Origin: Mesobacillus maritimus
GTDB taxonomy: Bacteria; Bacillota; Bacilli; Bacillales; Cytobacillaceae
DNA: 64,000 nt
NCBI RefSeq assembly: GCF_019749255.1
Contig: NZ_JACWFH010000026.1
Coordinates: 34,141-98,140, forward strand
Direction of reading: 5' to 3'
A program made the translations under genes and the position numbers. The notes beneath the pieces were generated by a model. The model did not search any database. It was not told the origin of the DNA and saw only the letters and a program-made list of their open reading frames with translations. Shown here piece after piece: positions 27,254 to 33,950 of the stretch; position 1 is the stretch's first letter, and every line of letters begins with the position of its first letter.

Positions 27254-27758
27254 TAATGGTGACTTAATAAATAACAATTTACTTTATAATTCCCCTCTAG
27301 AGGTAGCGTTAAGGACCTTGGTATTATTAAACAATGCATCTGCTGATACTTTTGATATAGATAGATTAATTATTTTTGACTACATTGTTCTTCATGCAAA
27401 AGATTTAGATGAAAGACAAAAAAATCTACATCCTTCTTTACCATTTAGAAGTTCAGAAATAATAATAAGAAGAAAATTGATTATAGAAGGGCTAGAAATG
27501 CTAGTAAGCCGAGGGTTAGTAAATATTACACATAATCAAGATGGCATATTTTATCAATCAAATAAAACGACAAAACTATTTTTAGAACTATTGAATAGTA
27601 ATTATTCTATTAAACTGAGGAATCTATCTGAATGGGCATTAAGTAATTACGGTATGTTAAGTACACAACAACTAGTTTCATTAGTAAATGATGGTATTCA
27701 ATTATGGGGTAGTGAGTTTGAATATGAAGCATTAGTGCGAGGGAATTATGGACAGTAA
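27246..27758 (+). CDS. ABC-three-component middle component
   Basis: A 170-residue soluble protein with a likely winged-helix part (DIDRLIIFDYIVLHAKDL; then IIRRKLIIEGLEMLVSRGLVNI). It starts 8 nt inside the nuclease gene and its end overlaps the ATPase gene by 11 nt, so all three are translationally coupled. Small middle components between effector and ATPase define the ABC-3C arrangement and probably bridge the two. The call depends mostly on context. Confidence 0.65.
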   Translation: MINNGDLINNNLLYNSPLEVALRTLVLLNNASADTFDIDRLIIFDYIVLHAKDLDERQKNLHPSLPFRSSEIIIRRKLIIEGLEMLVSRGLVNITHNQDGIFYQSNKTTKLFLELLNSNYSIKLRNLSEWALSNYGMLSTQQLVSLVNDGIQLWGSEFEYEALVRGNYGQ

Positions 27759-29613
27759 ATTGGGCTTGAGATTAAATAAATTTGTAGTATCAAATAATAA
27801 AGAGACAAGAGAAATTGAGTTGAAGAATGGATTAAATATAATTTATGGACCAACGGATACTGGAAAAACATACATTTATCAATGTATAAAATATCTTTTG
27901 GGATCAAATACCCTACCTAAAAAAATACCAGAAAATAGTGATTTCCATGATGCATATCTAGAGATAAAATCCTTATACTATAATTCAATTTTTACATTGA
28001 AAAGAACGTTTTCAAAGAATAAAATTAGCATTTATGACTGTCCATTTAGTGAAATAGAAAAGGACACAGAAAGTATTACAGTAAATACAAGAGGTTCCAA
28101 GAATTTAATTTCCACTAAACTTTTAGAGTTTAGTGGGATAAATCCGGATACAAAAATTAAAACTCATATAAGAGAGAATAAATATAGGAATATTGCAATA
28201 AGGGACTTATTGTACTTCTCTCTTGTGACAGAAATGGGTATTATCACCGATGACTCATTAATTACTACTGGGCAATATACCTCGAAGACGGTTGAATTGA
28301 ATTTATTTTACTATCTTATTTCTGCACAGCACACTTCTTATTTAACGTATTTATCGGATCAAAAATCTAGCAAGAAAAAGAAACAAGTACAGAATAAAGT
28401 AGAAGCTTCAAATATCTTAATTACTGAATTAATAGATGAAACAAAGCGAGAACTACTTACTCTAGAAAAAATAAAATCTAATAATGAAGTTTCTTATTCA
28501 GAAGAGTTGCTATTTGTGACCTCTGAAATTGAAGAGCAAAGCAGTAAATTGAAAAGCACCTTTGAAAATATCGAAAAACTAAAAACTAGAAAAATGATGA
28601 ATCGTGAGCTGCTTAAAAGATTTAAGTTACTAACAGAGCAGTTTAACTCTGATCTTCAACGCTTAGAATTTATTTTAGAAGGTGGAGAGATAATTTCAAA
28701 ATTGGCTATTGAAAACTGTCCTACCTGTGGTGGGAAATTAGTTTCAGATAGACACTCACGTCATAGAGATCCAGAAAGTATCCAAGATATTAATTCTGAG
28801 GTGCTTTTTGCTTCGTACAACGCTGAAAAGAAAAAAATACTACTTAATCTTAACGATTTAACTATGACTATAAATAATTTGGAAAACGAAAATCATATTA
28901 TAAACCATGATATTAGTATGCTTGAAAAAAGATATCATGATATAAAAGAGAGAATAGACGAGGAACTAAAACCGACAAGAACTTCATTGGAAAACAAAAT
29001 AAATAGAGCAGTTGATGAAAAATTAATAAAAGAGAAAATTGGATATCTAAAACAAAAATTGTATAGATTTCAATTAGAAGTATCAGATTCTAACCAGATA
29101 GAAAATAACAAATCTGCTAATCAAAGTTCATCTAATAACATAAAATATTTAATAGATAATCATTTGGATCAACTGTGTAAAATTATGAACTCTTATCTAC
29201 TGGACATGAGTTTTCCTGATGTTAAACATGGAAATGAAAATGTTGAATTTGATTCAACGGCAAATGATTTTATTATAAATGGTAAAGCTAGATCTGTTTA
29301 TGGAAAGGGCTATAGAGCCATCATTTATTCGGTATTTTTAGTAAGCTTTATGAAATTTTGCAGGGATAACAATCTTCCACATATAGGGTTTGTAGTGATT
29401 GATTCACCTTTAACTACTTACCAAGAAAAAGAAAATGAATTACCAGAAGAAAAAGTTCCGGAGGATTTAAAGGAAAGATTCATCAACACCCTATCAAATG
29501 AAAAAAATCTTCAAATAATAATTTTTGAAAATAAGTTTCAAATACCAACTATTGATATTAATTGTATTGAATTTACAAGGGATAGAAATAGAGGGAGATA
29601 TGGGTTTATGTAA
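27748..29613 (+). CDS. Rad50/SMC-like ABC ATPase of the three-component system
   Basis: A 621-residue ATPase. The P-loop GPTDTGKT sits at residues 34-41. A long coiled-coil region (about 205-450) is interrupted by a CxxC zinc-hook-like ENCPTCGGKL at 323-330. The C-terminal ATPase half has the Walker B-like GFVVIDSPLTTY (Asp near 552). This is the SMC/Rad50 layout of an arm folding back at a hook. In ABC-3C systems the ATPase is thought to sense foreign DNA and control the effector. It is last in the coupled operon. Confidence 0.8.
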   Translation: MDSKLGLRLNKFVVSNNKETREIELKNGLNIIYGPTDTGKTYIYQCIKYLLGSNTLPKKIPENSDFHDAYLEIKSLYYNSIFTLKRTFSKNKISIYDCPFSEIEKDTESITVNTRGSKNLISTKLLEFSGINPDTKIKTHIRENKYRNIAIRDLLYFSLVTEMGIITDDSLITTGQYTSKTVELNLFYYLISAQHTSYLTYLSDQKSSKKKKQVQNKVEASNILITELIDETKRELLTLEKIKSNNEVSYSEELLFVTSEIEEQSSKLKSTFENIEKLKTRKMMNRELLKRFKLLTEQFNSDLQRLEFILEGGEIISKLAIENCPTCGGKLVSDRHSRHRDPESIQDINSEVLFASYNAEKKKILLNLNDLTMTINNLENENHIINHDISMLEKRYHDIKERIDEELKPTRTSLENKINRAVDEKLIKEKIGYLKQKLYRFQLEVSDSNQIENNKSANQSSSNNIKYLIDNHLDQLCKIMNSYLLDMSFPDVKHGNENVEFDSTANDFIINGKARSVYGKGYRAIIYSVFLVSFMKFCRDNNLPHIGFVVIDSPLTTYQEKENELPEEKVPEDLKERFINTLSNEKNLQIIIFENKFQIPTIDINCIEFTRDRNRGRYGFM

Positions 29614-29642
29614 ATAAGAAATTGTAACTTACATCGTAAAGG

Positions 29643-29673
29643 AGAGTGCGAAAATAGCCATTATCGCACTCTT
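29643..29673 (+). terminator. Terminator after ABC-3C cassette; right copy of the 31-bp repeat
   Basis: The same AGAGTGCGA...TCGCACTCT stem as at 25757-25787, differing at two loop positions, followed by a shorter T-tract. It lies 29 nt after the ATPase stop. Confidence 0.75.
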
Positions 29674-29740
29674 GTTTGATTACAGCGAAATGAATGCTGT
29701 ATCCTGCTGATTCTATTCAGTAATGTTTATTTATCAATGA

Positions 29741-30787
29741 TTATCTAGTTCTTAATGTGCATTGACCAACAACTACTGAATCTACACTTTCTAATTGAAG
29801 GGAAAATGCTTTTTTTTTCTGTTTATAGTTTGATACACTTTTAACTGGATGATAAACAAAATACTGGTCTTGCATATTTAACTTGCTGTTAGAGGGTAAT
29901 CCCTCAAGGGTGTAACCACCAACCCAGTGACTTACATTATATTTTTTGTTTTTTCTCAAATTAGGAATTAACCCTGATTTAAGAAATATCAAAATCATTT
30001 GATAGCCAAGTTCACTGCTAGCTGTTGTAAATTCTGCTTGGTTCTTTCTTTGATAACCATCTCCACTAATATATGAGTTGGATAAGTAAAGCAGCTTCTT
30101 TGGCGGTAATTCCATAAGTACATCTGGTATTCTTTTATTCTTAGCACCTTGCTCAAATAAATTAGAGAACCAAAGTGCTAAATCAATGGAATATGCACGA
30201 AGCTCTATCCCACTTTCAGCTGAAGAACTTTTATAAATAGTCGAGTTGACACCAAATACTTCTTGAATAAAATATGCAATCTTTTCAAGCAATGGCATTT
30301 CCCTCGTATGACCAGAAATACTTATGAATTTTCCTTTCGTATCGTGAAGGGAACAGCATCCTTCTGCTAAGTATGTACCGAATAACTCAAGGAGTTGTTT
30401 GTTTAATTCAATTTTTTCGGGTACGTCCTTATATCTTGGATTAGAGCTATATGCCTTTTTGACAGGTAATATTTTCGTATCCTTGATGAATTGCGGTTTG
30501 GGCATACATATGAGATCGTTAGGGAGAATCCTATGAACAGGTTGCCAAAATGGATAATCCACTTCATCATTATGTATTAAAATCAATTGCTCATTGTCAC
30601 AGATGAGAGGGATGTTATATCTGAAATATTCAAGCTTTGTTGTAATTCCACGATGTTCTTTTTTTCGAATATTAATGACTTTAGCAAAATGTCCTTCTCC
30701 TGTAAAAACTGAATCACCAATTTTTAATTCCTCAATTGGTATTAAGCCCTTTGTTTTTGCATAAATTAATTGTCCTTCTTGTATCAA
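29741..30787 (-). CDS. Free-standing Hint/LAGLIDADG homing endonuclease-like protein
   Basis: About 348 residues. The N-terminal part matches intein Hint block A-B spacing (GLIPIEELKIGDSVFTG; later IPLICDNEQLILIHN). The middle contains two LAGLIDADG-type helices, LLELFGTYLAEGCCS and LLYLSNSYISGDGYQ, with the acidic residues that bind metal. The C-terminus (FSLQLESVDSVVVGQCTLRTR) resembles the last Hint strand. The splicing residues are missing: no Cys/Ser at position 1, no block B His, no terminal His-Asn. It stands alone rather than inside a host gene. TTG 30787 with GAGGTGA fits best as start; GTG 30796 is in frame but overlaps that site. Probably a DNA endonuclease or a regulator derived from an intein. 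Confidence 0.65.
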   Translation of the reverse strand: MIQEGQLIYAKTKGLIPIEELKIGDSVFTGEGHFAKVINIRKKEHRGITTKLEYFRYNIPLICDNEQLILIHNDEVDYPFWQPVHRILPNDLICMPKPQFIKDTKILPVKKAYSSNPRYKDVPEKIELNKQLLELFGTYLAEGCCSLHDTKGKFISISGHTREMPLLEKIAYFIQEVFGVNSTIYKSSSAESGIELRAYSIDLALWFSNLFEQGAKNKRIPDVLMELPPKKLLYLSNSYISGDGYQRKNQAEFTTASSELGYQMILIFLKSGLIPNLRKNKKYNVSHWVGGYTLEGLPSNSKLNMQDQYFVYHPVKSVSNYKQKKKAFSLQLESVDSVVVGQCTLRTR

Positions 30788-31052
30788 GAAACTCACCTCA
30801 AGAATTTATTGGACCACTTGCTTGAGGTATGCTAAAAAATACTTAATTTAGTAATTACTTTAGCATCATTTTTTCAGCCATTCTGTAAACATTGCTTGCT
30901 CACATTTTGCTAACAGATTTGTTAACAGAGTTATTTTTTTGAGCTTAATTTATTTAACTGAGCTTATTTTAAGATTAGAACAAACCTTAATGTATCAGGC
31001 TTTTTTAGACTTAATTAACTCAGATGAACTAGTTTGTTTTTGCTATACAAAA

Positions 31053-31097
31053 TTGACAGGGTAGAGGTCGCTGGTTCGAACCCAGTCGGAATCATCA
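31053..31097 (+). tRNA. 3' fragment of tRNA-Val(GAC), probable attachment site of the island
   Basis: These 45 nt read as consecutive tRNA parts: anticodon loop TTGACAG (anticodon GAC), 3' anticodon stem GGTAG, variable loop AGGTC, T-arm GCTGG-TTCGAAC-CCAGT, acceptor strand CGGAATC, discriminator A and a terminal TCA. The 5' half (acceptor GATTCCG, D-arm, 5' anticodon strand) is absent and the DNA to the left is unrelated. It therefore cannot give a functional tRNA. A tRNA cut exactly at the anticodon loop is the typical duplicate left by tyrosine-recombinase integration. Confidence 0.85.
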
Positions 31098-31098
31098 A

Positions 31099-31129
31099 GA
31101 AAACATCACAGAATTTGTGATGTTTTTTC
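31099..31129 (+). terminator. tRNA-type terminator after the tRNA-Val fragment
   Basis: AAACATCACA / TGTGATGTTT stem followed by T residues, 2 nt after the tRNA fragment. It is most simply the original terminator of the chromosomal tRNA-Val gene, which places the chromosome on the right-hand side. Confidence 0.8.
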
Positions 31130-31245
31130 TTTGTTTTTGAACAAACTTTGCCAGGATGATTACTATTTATATTGCACATATTTAAAGTATGGAAGGCGAA
31201 AAAAGAAATTGCTTTTCCAAATTATTATTTTAGGAAGTGCTTAGA

Positions 31246-31551
31246 GTGAACAATCCGATGACCTCGATTTTAAATACAAAGAAAACACAAAATCTTCTCA
31301 GGATGTTCGGTAAAAAGAAAAACAATAGAGGGACCATTAGTGCATCCATTGTTGGATTAGGTTTAGCAGGTGCGGCGGTGTTTGGATTTATGAAAAAAAG
31401 GCACGATGATTCTATCCAGCCAGAAAAAAATATAGCCACCTTAATGGAATCCCTGAATATAGGAAAAAGAGGTCAAATGCCAAATTTGGCTACATTGACT
31501 GAGTTTTCCAAGGAGCTGTTACCAGCAAACGAAGAAAAACAAAAGAAGTAG
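31246..31551 (+). CDS. Small membrane-anchored protein of unknown function
   Basis: About 101 residues from GTG 31246 (AGGAAG 8 nt upstream); ATG 31258 is an alternative. A basic stretch (FGKKKNNRG) is followed by one hydrophobic segment (ISASIVGLGLAGAAVFGFM) and a polar tail. It looks like a single-span protein with the tail on either side. A hairpin terminator follows. No family is recognised. Confidence 0.6.
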   Translation: MNNPMTSILNTKKTQNLLRMFGKKKNNRGTISASIVGLGLAGAAVFGFMKKRHDDSIQPEKNIATLMESLNIGKRGQMPNLATLTEFSKELLPANEEKQKK

Positions 31552-31561
31552 AACTAAAATG

Positions 31562-31586
31562 CCCACAATAAAGTGGGCTTTTTTCA
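31562..31586 (+). terminator. Terminator of the small membrane protein gene
   Basis: GCCCAC / GTGGGC stem with AATAAA-type loop and a T-run, starting about 10 nt after the stop codon. Confidence 0.75.
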
Positions 31587-31588
31587 CT

Positions 31589-31631
31589 TTTCTCACACTT
31601 TGTTGCTCTATAGGCAACAAAGTGTGAGAAA
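31589..31631. repeat. Perfect 18-bp inverted repeat
   Basis: TTTCTCACACTTTGTTGC (31589-31606) and its exact complement (31614-31631) flank the 7-nt loop TCTATAG. No U-run follows. It lies between a terminator and the persulfide-sensor promoter. It may be a mobile hairpin repeat, a transcript-stability element or a second bidirectional terminator. Confidence 0.8.
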
Positions 31632-31711
31632 GAGAGCTTTTGATTAAGATAGTTGAAATGCTTAGAATCTTGTATAACCTTTTGGTAAAATATTGAATAT
31701 ATTAGTTGAAC

Positions 31712-31740
31712 TTGACATTATACCTTTAGGGGTATATCAT
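31712..31740 (+). promoter_or_regulatory. Promoter with embedded CsoR/CstR-type operator
   Basis: TTGACA (31712-31717) and TATCAT (31735-31740) are spaced 17 bp apart. Between and overlapping them is the palindrome TATACC-TTTAGG-GGTATA (31719-31736), which has the half-sites known for CsoR/CstR repressors (ATACC...GGTAT). The genes behind it include a CsoR-family regulator, so autoregulation is likely. Confidence 0.75.
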
Positions 31741-31780
31741 ATTTTCTGTAAGTCATTCTTTCATAAAATGAGGTATAAAA

Positions 31781-32137
31781 ATGCTTTATATGATATTGTT
31801 AATTAGCCTCATAGTAGGCGTAGTATATGTTAGATATGTTCCGGTTACTGGGGTGCAGTCCACGATCTTAACGGATTTACATACCCAATCAATTAAAGTT
31901 GTAGATATCAGAGAATATAACCAATCCTATAATTATCCCATTCCAAAGTCAATAAACATCCCAATTGCCTATTTGAAAAGGAACTATCAAGAAATAGGAA
32001 GTAAAAAGGTTCATGTTATCGCTTCCGACCATCTTGAAAAGAATATGGGTATCCGTTTGTTACGTAAAAGAGGATTTAAAGTCATGAGCTATACAATCAT
32101 TAATGGAAACGGTAAGCGTCAACAAAAATCAGCGTAA
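31781..32137 (+). CDS. Membrane-anchored rhodanese-like protein lacking the catalytic Cys
   Basis: A 118-residue protein with an N-terminal membrane segment (MLYMILLISLIVGVVYVRYV) and a rhodanese domain: KVVDIREYNQSYNYPIPKSINIPI and later IRLLRKRGFKVMSY. At the active-site loop, where rhodaneses have a Cys followed by R/xSG, the sequence reads VIASDHLEKNMG, with no Cys. It is probably not a sulfur transferase, but may bind a partner or persulfide carrier. It lies 18 nt before a CstR-like gene behind the shared operator. Confidence 0.75.
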   Translation: MLYMILLISLIVGVVYVRYVPVTGVQSTILTDLHTQSIKVVDIREYNQSYNYPIPKSINIPIAYLKRNYQEIGSKKVHVIASDHLEKNMGIRLLRKRGFKVMSYTIINGNGKRQQKSA

Positions 32138-32155
32138 TAGAAAGGAGCATTACCA

Positions 32156-32416
32156 ATGGAATATAATGATCAAATTAAGAATAGAGTGAAACGGATGGAA
32201 GGCCAGCTTAGAGGAATCTTGAAAATGATGGAGGAAGGAAAAGATTGTAAAGATGTTATTACACAGTTATCAGCAGTACGATCTGCAGTGGATAGAACTG
32301 TAGGTGTGATTGTTAGTTCTAACCTGGTTGAATGTGTTCTTGAGGCTGAGAAAAATGGCGAAAAAACAGATGAATTTATTAAAGAGGCGGTCAACCTTCT
32401 CGTGAAAAGCAGATAG
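32156..32416 (+). CDS. CsoR/FrmR-family transcriptional repressor, CstR-like
   Basis: An 86-residue all-helical repressor of the DUF156 family (NRVKRMEGQLRGILKMMEEGKDCKDVITQLSAVRSAVDR). Copper-sensing CsoR uses a Cys-His-Cys site with an HLxxC motif. Here the motif is SSNLVECV, so the His is missing, while Cys near 31 and Cys near 60 remain. That pattern is the persulfide sensor CstR, in which the two thiols form a di- or trisulfide. Linkage to a rhodanese-like gene and the palindromic operator supports sulfide/persulfide sensing. The metal-sensor alternative is less likely. Confidence 0.8.
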   Translation: MEYNDQIKNRVKRMEGQLRGILKMMEEGKDCKDVITQLSAVRSAVDRTVGVIVSSNLVECVLEAEKNGEKTDEFIKEAVNLLVKSR

Positions 32417-32448
32417 TTTTCACGAGGTGACCGCTCTTTTTTTTGCTT
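32386..32448 (+). terminator. Long hairpin terminator overlapping the repressor stop codon
   Basis: GCGGTC..TCTCGTGAAAA pairs with TTTTCACGAG..GACCGC across the end of the CstR-like gene and is followed by a run of eight T residues. The stem begins inside the coding sequence. Confidence 0.75.
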
Positions 32449-32837
32449 ATTATTATACCTATATAAGTAATATAAAAAATAGAAATAAAGAACAAAAAAT
32501 ATATTGTTTGCCGCTCCGAAACACGTAGGTCATTAATGTTGTACAGATGAGCTTGGCCTGGTAGTAGCTTTGAGAAAAAGTCAGTTTACACATTAAAACT
32601 AAAGAAGAAACCAATCAAAAGTGAAGGGAACCTACTGGTAGGTTCTCTTTTTTTAGGTAAATCGCTATTTACAATAAGGACCACTCTGTGAATATTTTAG
32701 TTAAAATTTGGAAAATTAAACCTAAATGTAGAAGCGCATACGAGAAAAAAACTCAAAGTTTACCGGAGACGAAAATGGATAGGATGATAGGAGGAAAGAT
32801 CCTACTTACTAATCATTTGTTGAAAGGATGAAGATAA
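32449..32837 (+). other. Gene-free stretch with a possible small RNA
   Basis: No protein gene is seen. A short stem with CTGG loop and T-run (32628-32654) is a good terminator but has no gene before it. It follows about 170 nt of GC-richer sequence starting near 32510, so a small RNA or a nar leader RNA is possible. A lone TGTGA (FNR-like half-site) occurs at about 32687, without a clear second half. Confidence 0.45.
32628..32654 (+). terminator. Terminator without an upstream gene
   Basis: GAACCTA-CTGG-TAGGTTC followed by TCTTTTTTTT. It is the kind of structure that ends a small RNA or an attenuated leader; it lies about 180 nt before the hemerythrin-like gene. Confidence 0.7.
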
Positions 32838-33260
32838 TTGTCAGGACCTAGTTTAAAGAAACAAGACTCCCATTCTTCTATACATGAAGCAGCTCTTAAT
32901 GAAGCAAAAGAATTACGGCAGTTATTCAGAAAGTGCATTGAAAGCGACGATGTAGAAAAAGCGCTACAAGTTGCAGCGGTAGTGATTGAACACTGGGAAT
33001 CTAGGACTTTACAGCATGCAGCAGCAGAAGAAGAAGGCTTGTATAAAGATATGGTGAAGGAAAACCCACAGTTAGAAAGGGTTGTTCACGAATTAACTCG
33101 AGACCATGATTTGATGCGGAGGATTGTCTCGAATATGAAAGAACGACTACATGCAGAAGATGTGGACAACAGAATGCTTTCTTTATTAGATTCGTTGATT
33201 ATCATTGACGAAATCCATAATGAAGATGAAATGAATAGGCTACTAACAAATAGCAAATGA
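32838..33260 (+). CDS. Hemerythrin-like (HHE) domain protein
   Basis: A 140-residue helical protein with the spaced His/Glu pattern of HHE domains: SSIHEAALNEAKELRQLF, EHWESRTLQHAAAEEEGLY, ELTRDHDLMRRIV and IDEIHNEDEMNRLL. These residues can hold a di-iron centre binding O2 or NO. The start is TTG 32838 with GAAAGGATG upstream. It leads the nitrate reductase cluster, where an NO- or oxygen-handling role would make sense. The assignment of ligands is by pattern only. Confidence 0.7.
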   Translation: MSGPSLKKQDSHSSIHEAALNEAKELRQLFRKCIESDDVEKALQVAAVVIEHWESRTLQHAAAEEEGLYKDMVKENPQLERVVHELTRDHDLMRRIVSNMKERLHAEDVDNRMLSLLDSLIIIDEIHNEDEMNRLLTNSK

Positions 33261-33296
33261 TAGTTTGGAAAATAAAGGAGTGGAAAGGGGACCGAT

Positions 33297-33608
33297 ATGG
33301 TTCAACATAATGACATTGAAGTAAGGTTGCTACGCTTTTCGGCACCCGCATTATACCAAGAAATGGTTGATATTTTTTCAAAGGTTAACCTCCATCCCTA
33401 TGACCTTCACGCAACCACGGTGAAAACAGAAGAAGGATTTGAGGTAACTATACAATTTTCTTCATCGTTTACACAGTCTGTTACAACGTTTGTAAGTTTT
33501 GAACAAGCATCAAAACCAGATGAAGAAACTGCCATTTTTTTTACGGAGACCGCGGATAAATGCAAGCAACAATTAATTGCTGATTACTTTAATAGGATTA
33601 AAGTCTAA
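33297..33608 (+). CDS. Unknown small protein in the nar cluster
   Basis: A 103-residue soluble protein (DIEVRLLRFSAPALYQEMVDIFSKV at the start). No known domain or motif is recognised. It lies 36 nt after the hemerythrin-like gene and 12 nt before the next small gene on the same strand, so it is probably part of the nar operon. Confidence 0.6.
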   Translation: MVQHNDIEVRLLRFSAPALYQEMVDIFSKVNLHPYDLHATTVKTEEGFEVTIQFSSSFTQSVTTFVSFEQASKPDEETAIFFTETADKCKQQLIADYFNRIKV

Positions 33609-33620
33609 CGTTGCTACTAT

Positions 33621-33950
33621 ATGAAAAAATCAATAAAAGGAGCTGAGAGTCGATTGTTTGAGTTAAAAAATGATGCATTGCTGATTGATGACAGAGAGGA
33701 TTTGATTGCTGTGCTTCGGATGCGGTTCGGAGAGATTTCAGGAGACATCATCCAACAAATATATGAAATTAACGACTACAGTACCTTGCAAGCATTAATA
33801 CTTGGTGCTGCCAATGCTCCAAATTGGAAAACCTTTCTTGCGGAATTCAAGATGGGAAATGAATCATTTCGGTTAGTAGGAGAGAATTTTAACCCCTTAG
33901 CTAATGACCAGAAAGGGTGGGATAGCCTCGATGAAGCAAAAGAAAAATGA
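33621..33950 (+). CDS. Unknown small protein overlapping narG
   Basis: A 109-residue soluble protein with segments LRMRFGEISGDIIQQIYEIND and LQALILGAANAPNWKTFLAEF. Its end overlaps the narG start by 20 nt, so it is translationally coupled to the nitrate reductase. No domain is recognised. A role in nitrate reductase assembly or regulation is inferred from position only. Confidence 0.65.
   Translation: MKKSIKGAESRLFELKNDALLIDDREDLIAVLRMRFGEISGDIIQQIYEINDYSTLQALILGAANAPNWKTFLAEFKMGNESFRLVGENFNPLANDQKGWDSLDEAKEK

Larger units (their letters stand above)
30788..31245. other. Island-chromosome junction region
   Basis: No gene is seen. It contains AT-rich DNA with several TTAAC/GTTAAC motifs, the tRNA-Val fragment (31053-31097) and its terminator (31099-31129). 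The presumed right end of the mobile element lies at or just left of 31053. Confidence 0.6.

Noticed and set aside
29741..30787. Active intein
   Set aside because: No host protein surrounds it and the residues needed for splicing are absent, so it is reported as a stand-alone Hint/LAGLIDADG protein.
31053..31097. Functional tRNA gene
   Set aside because: Only the 3' part from the anticodon loop is present; no D-arm or 5' acceptor strand lies upstream.
32510..32654. Molybdenum-cofactor or T-box riboswitch before nar
   Set aside because: I could not find the conserved T-box TGGNACC pairing or a convincing Moco-RNA pattern; only the terminator is supported.
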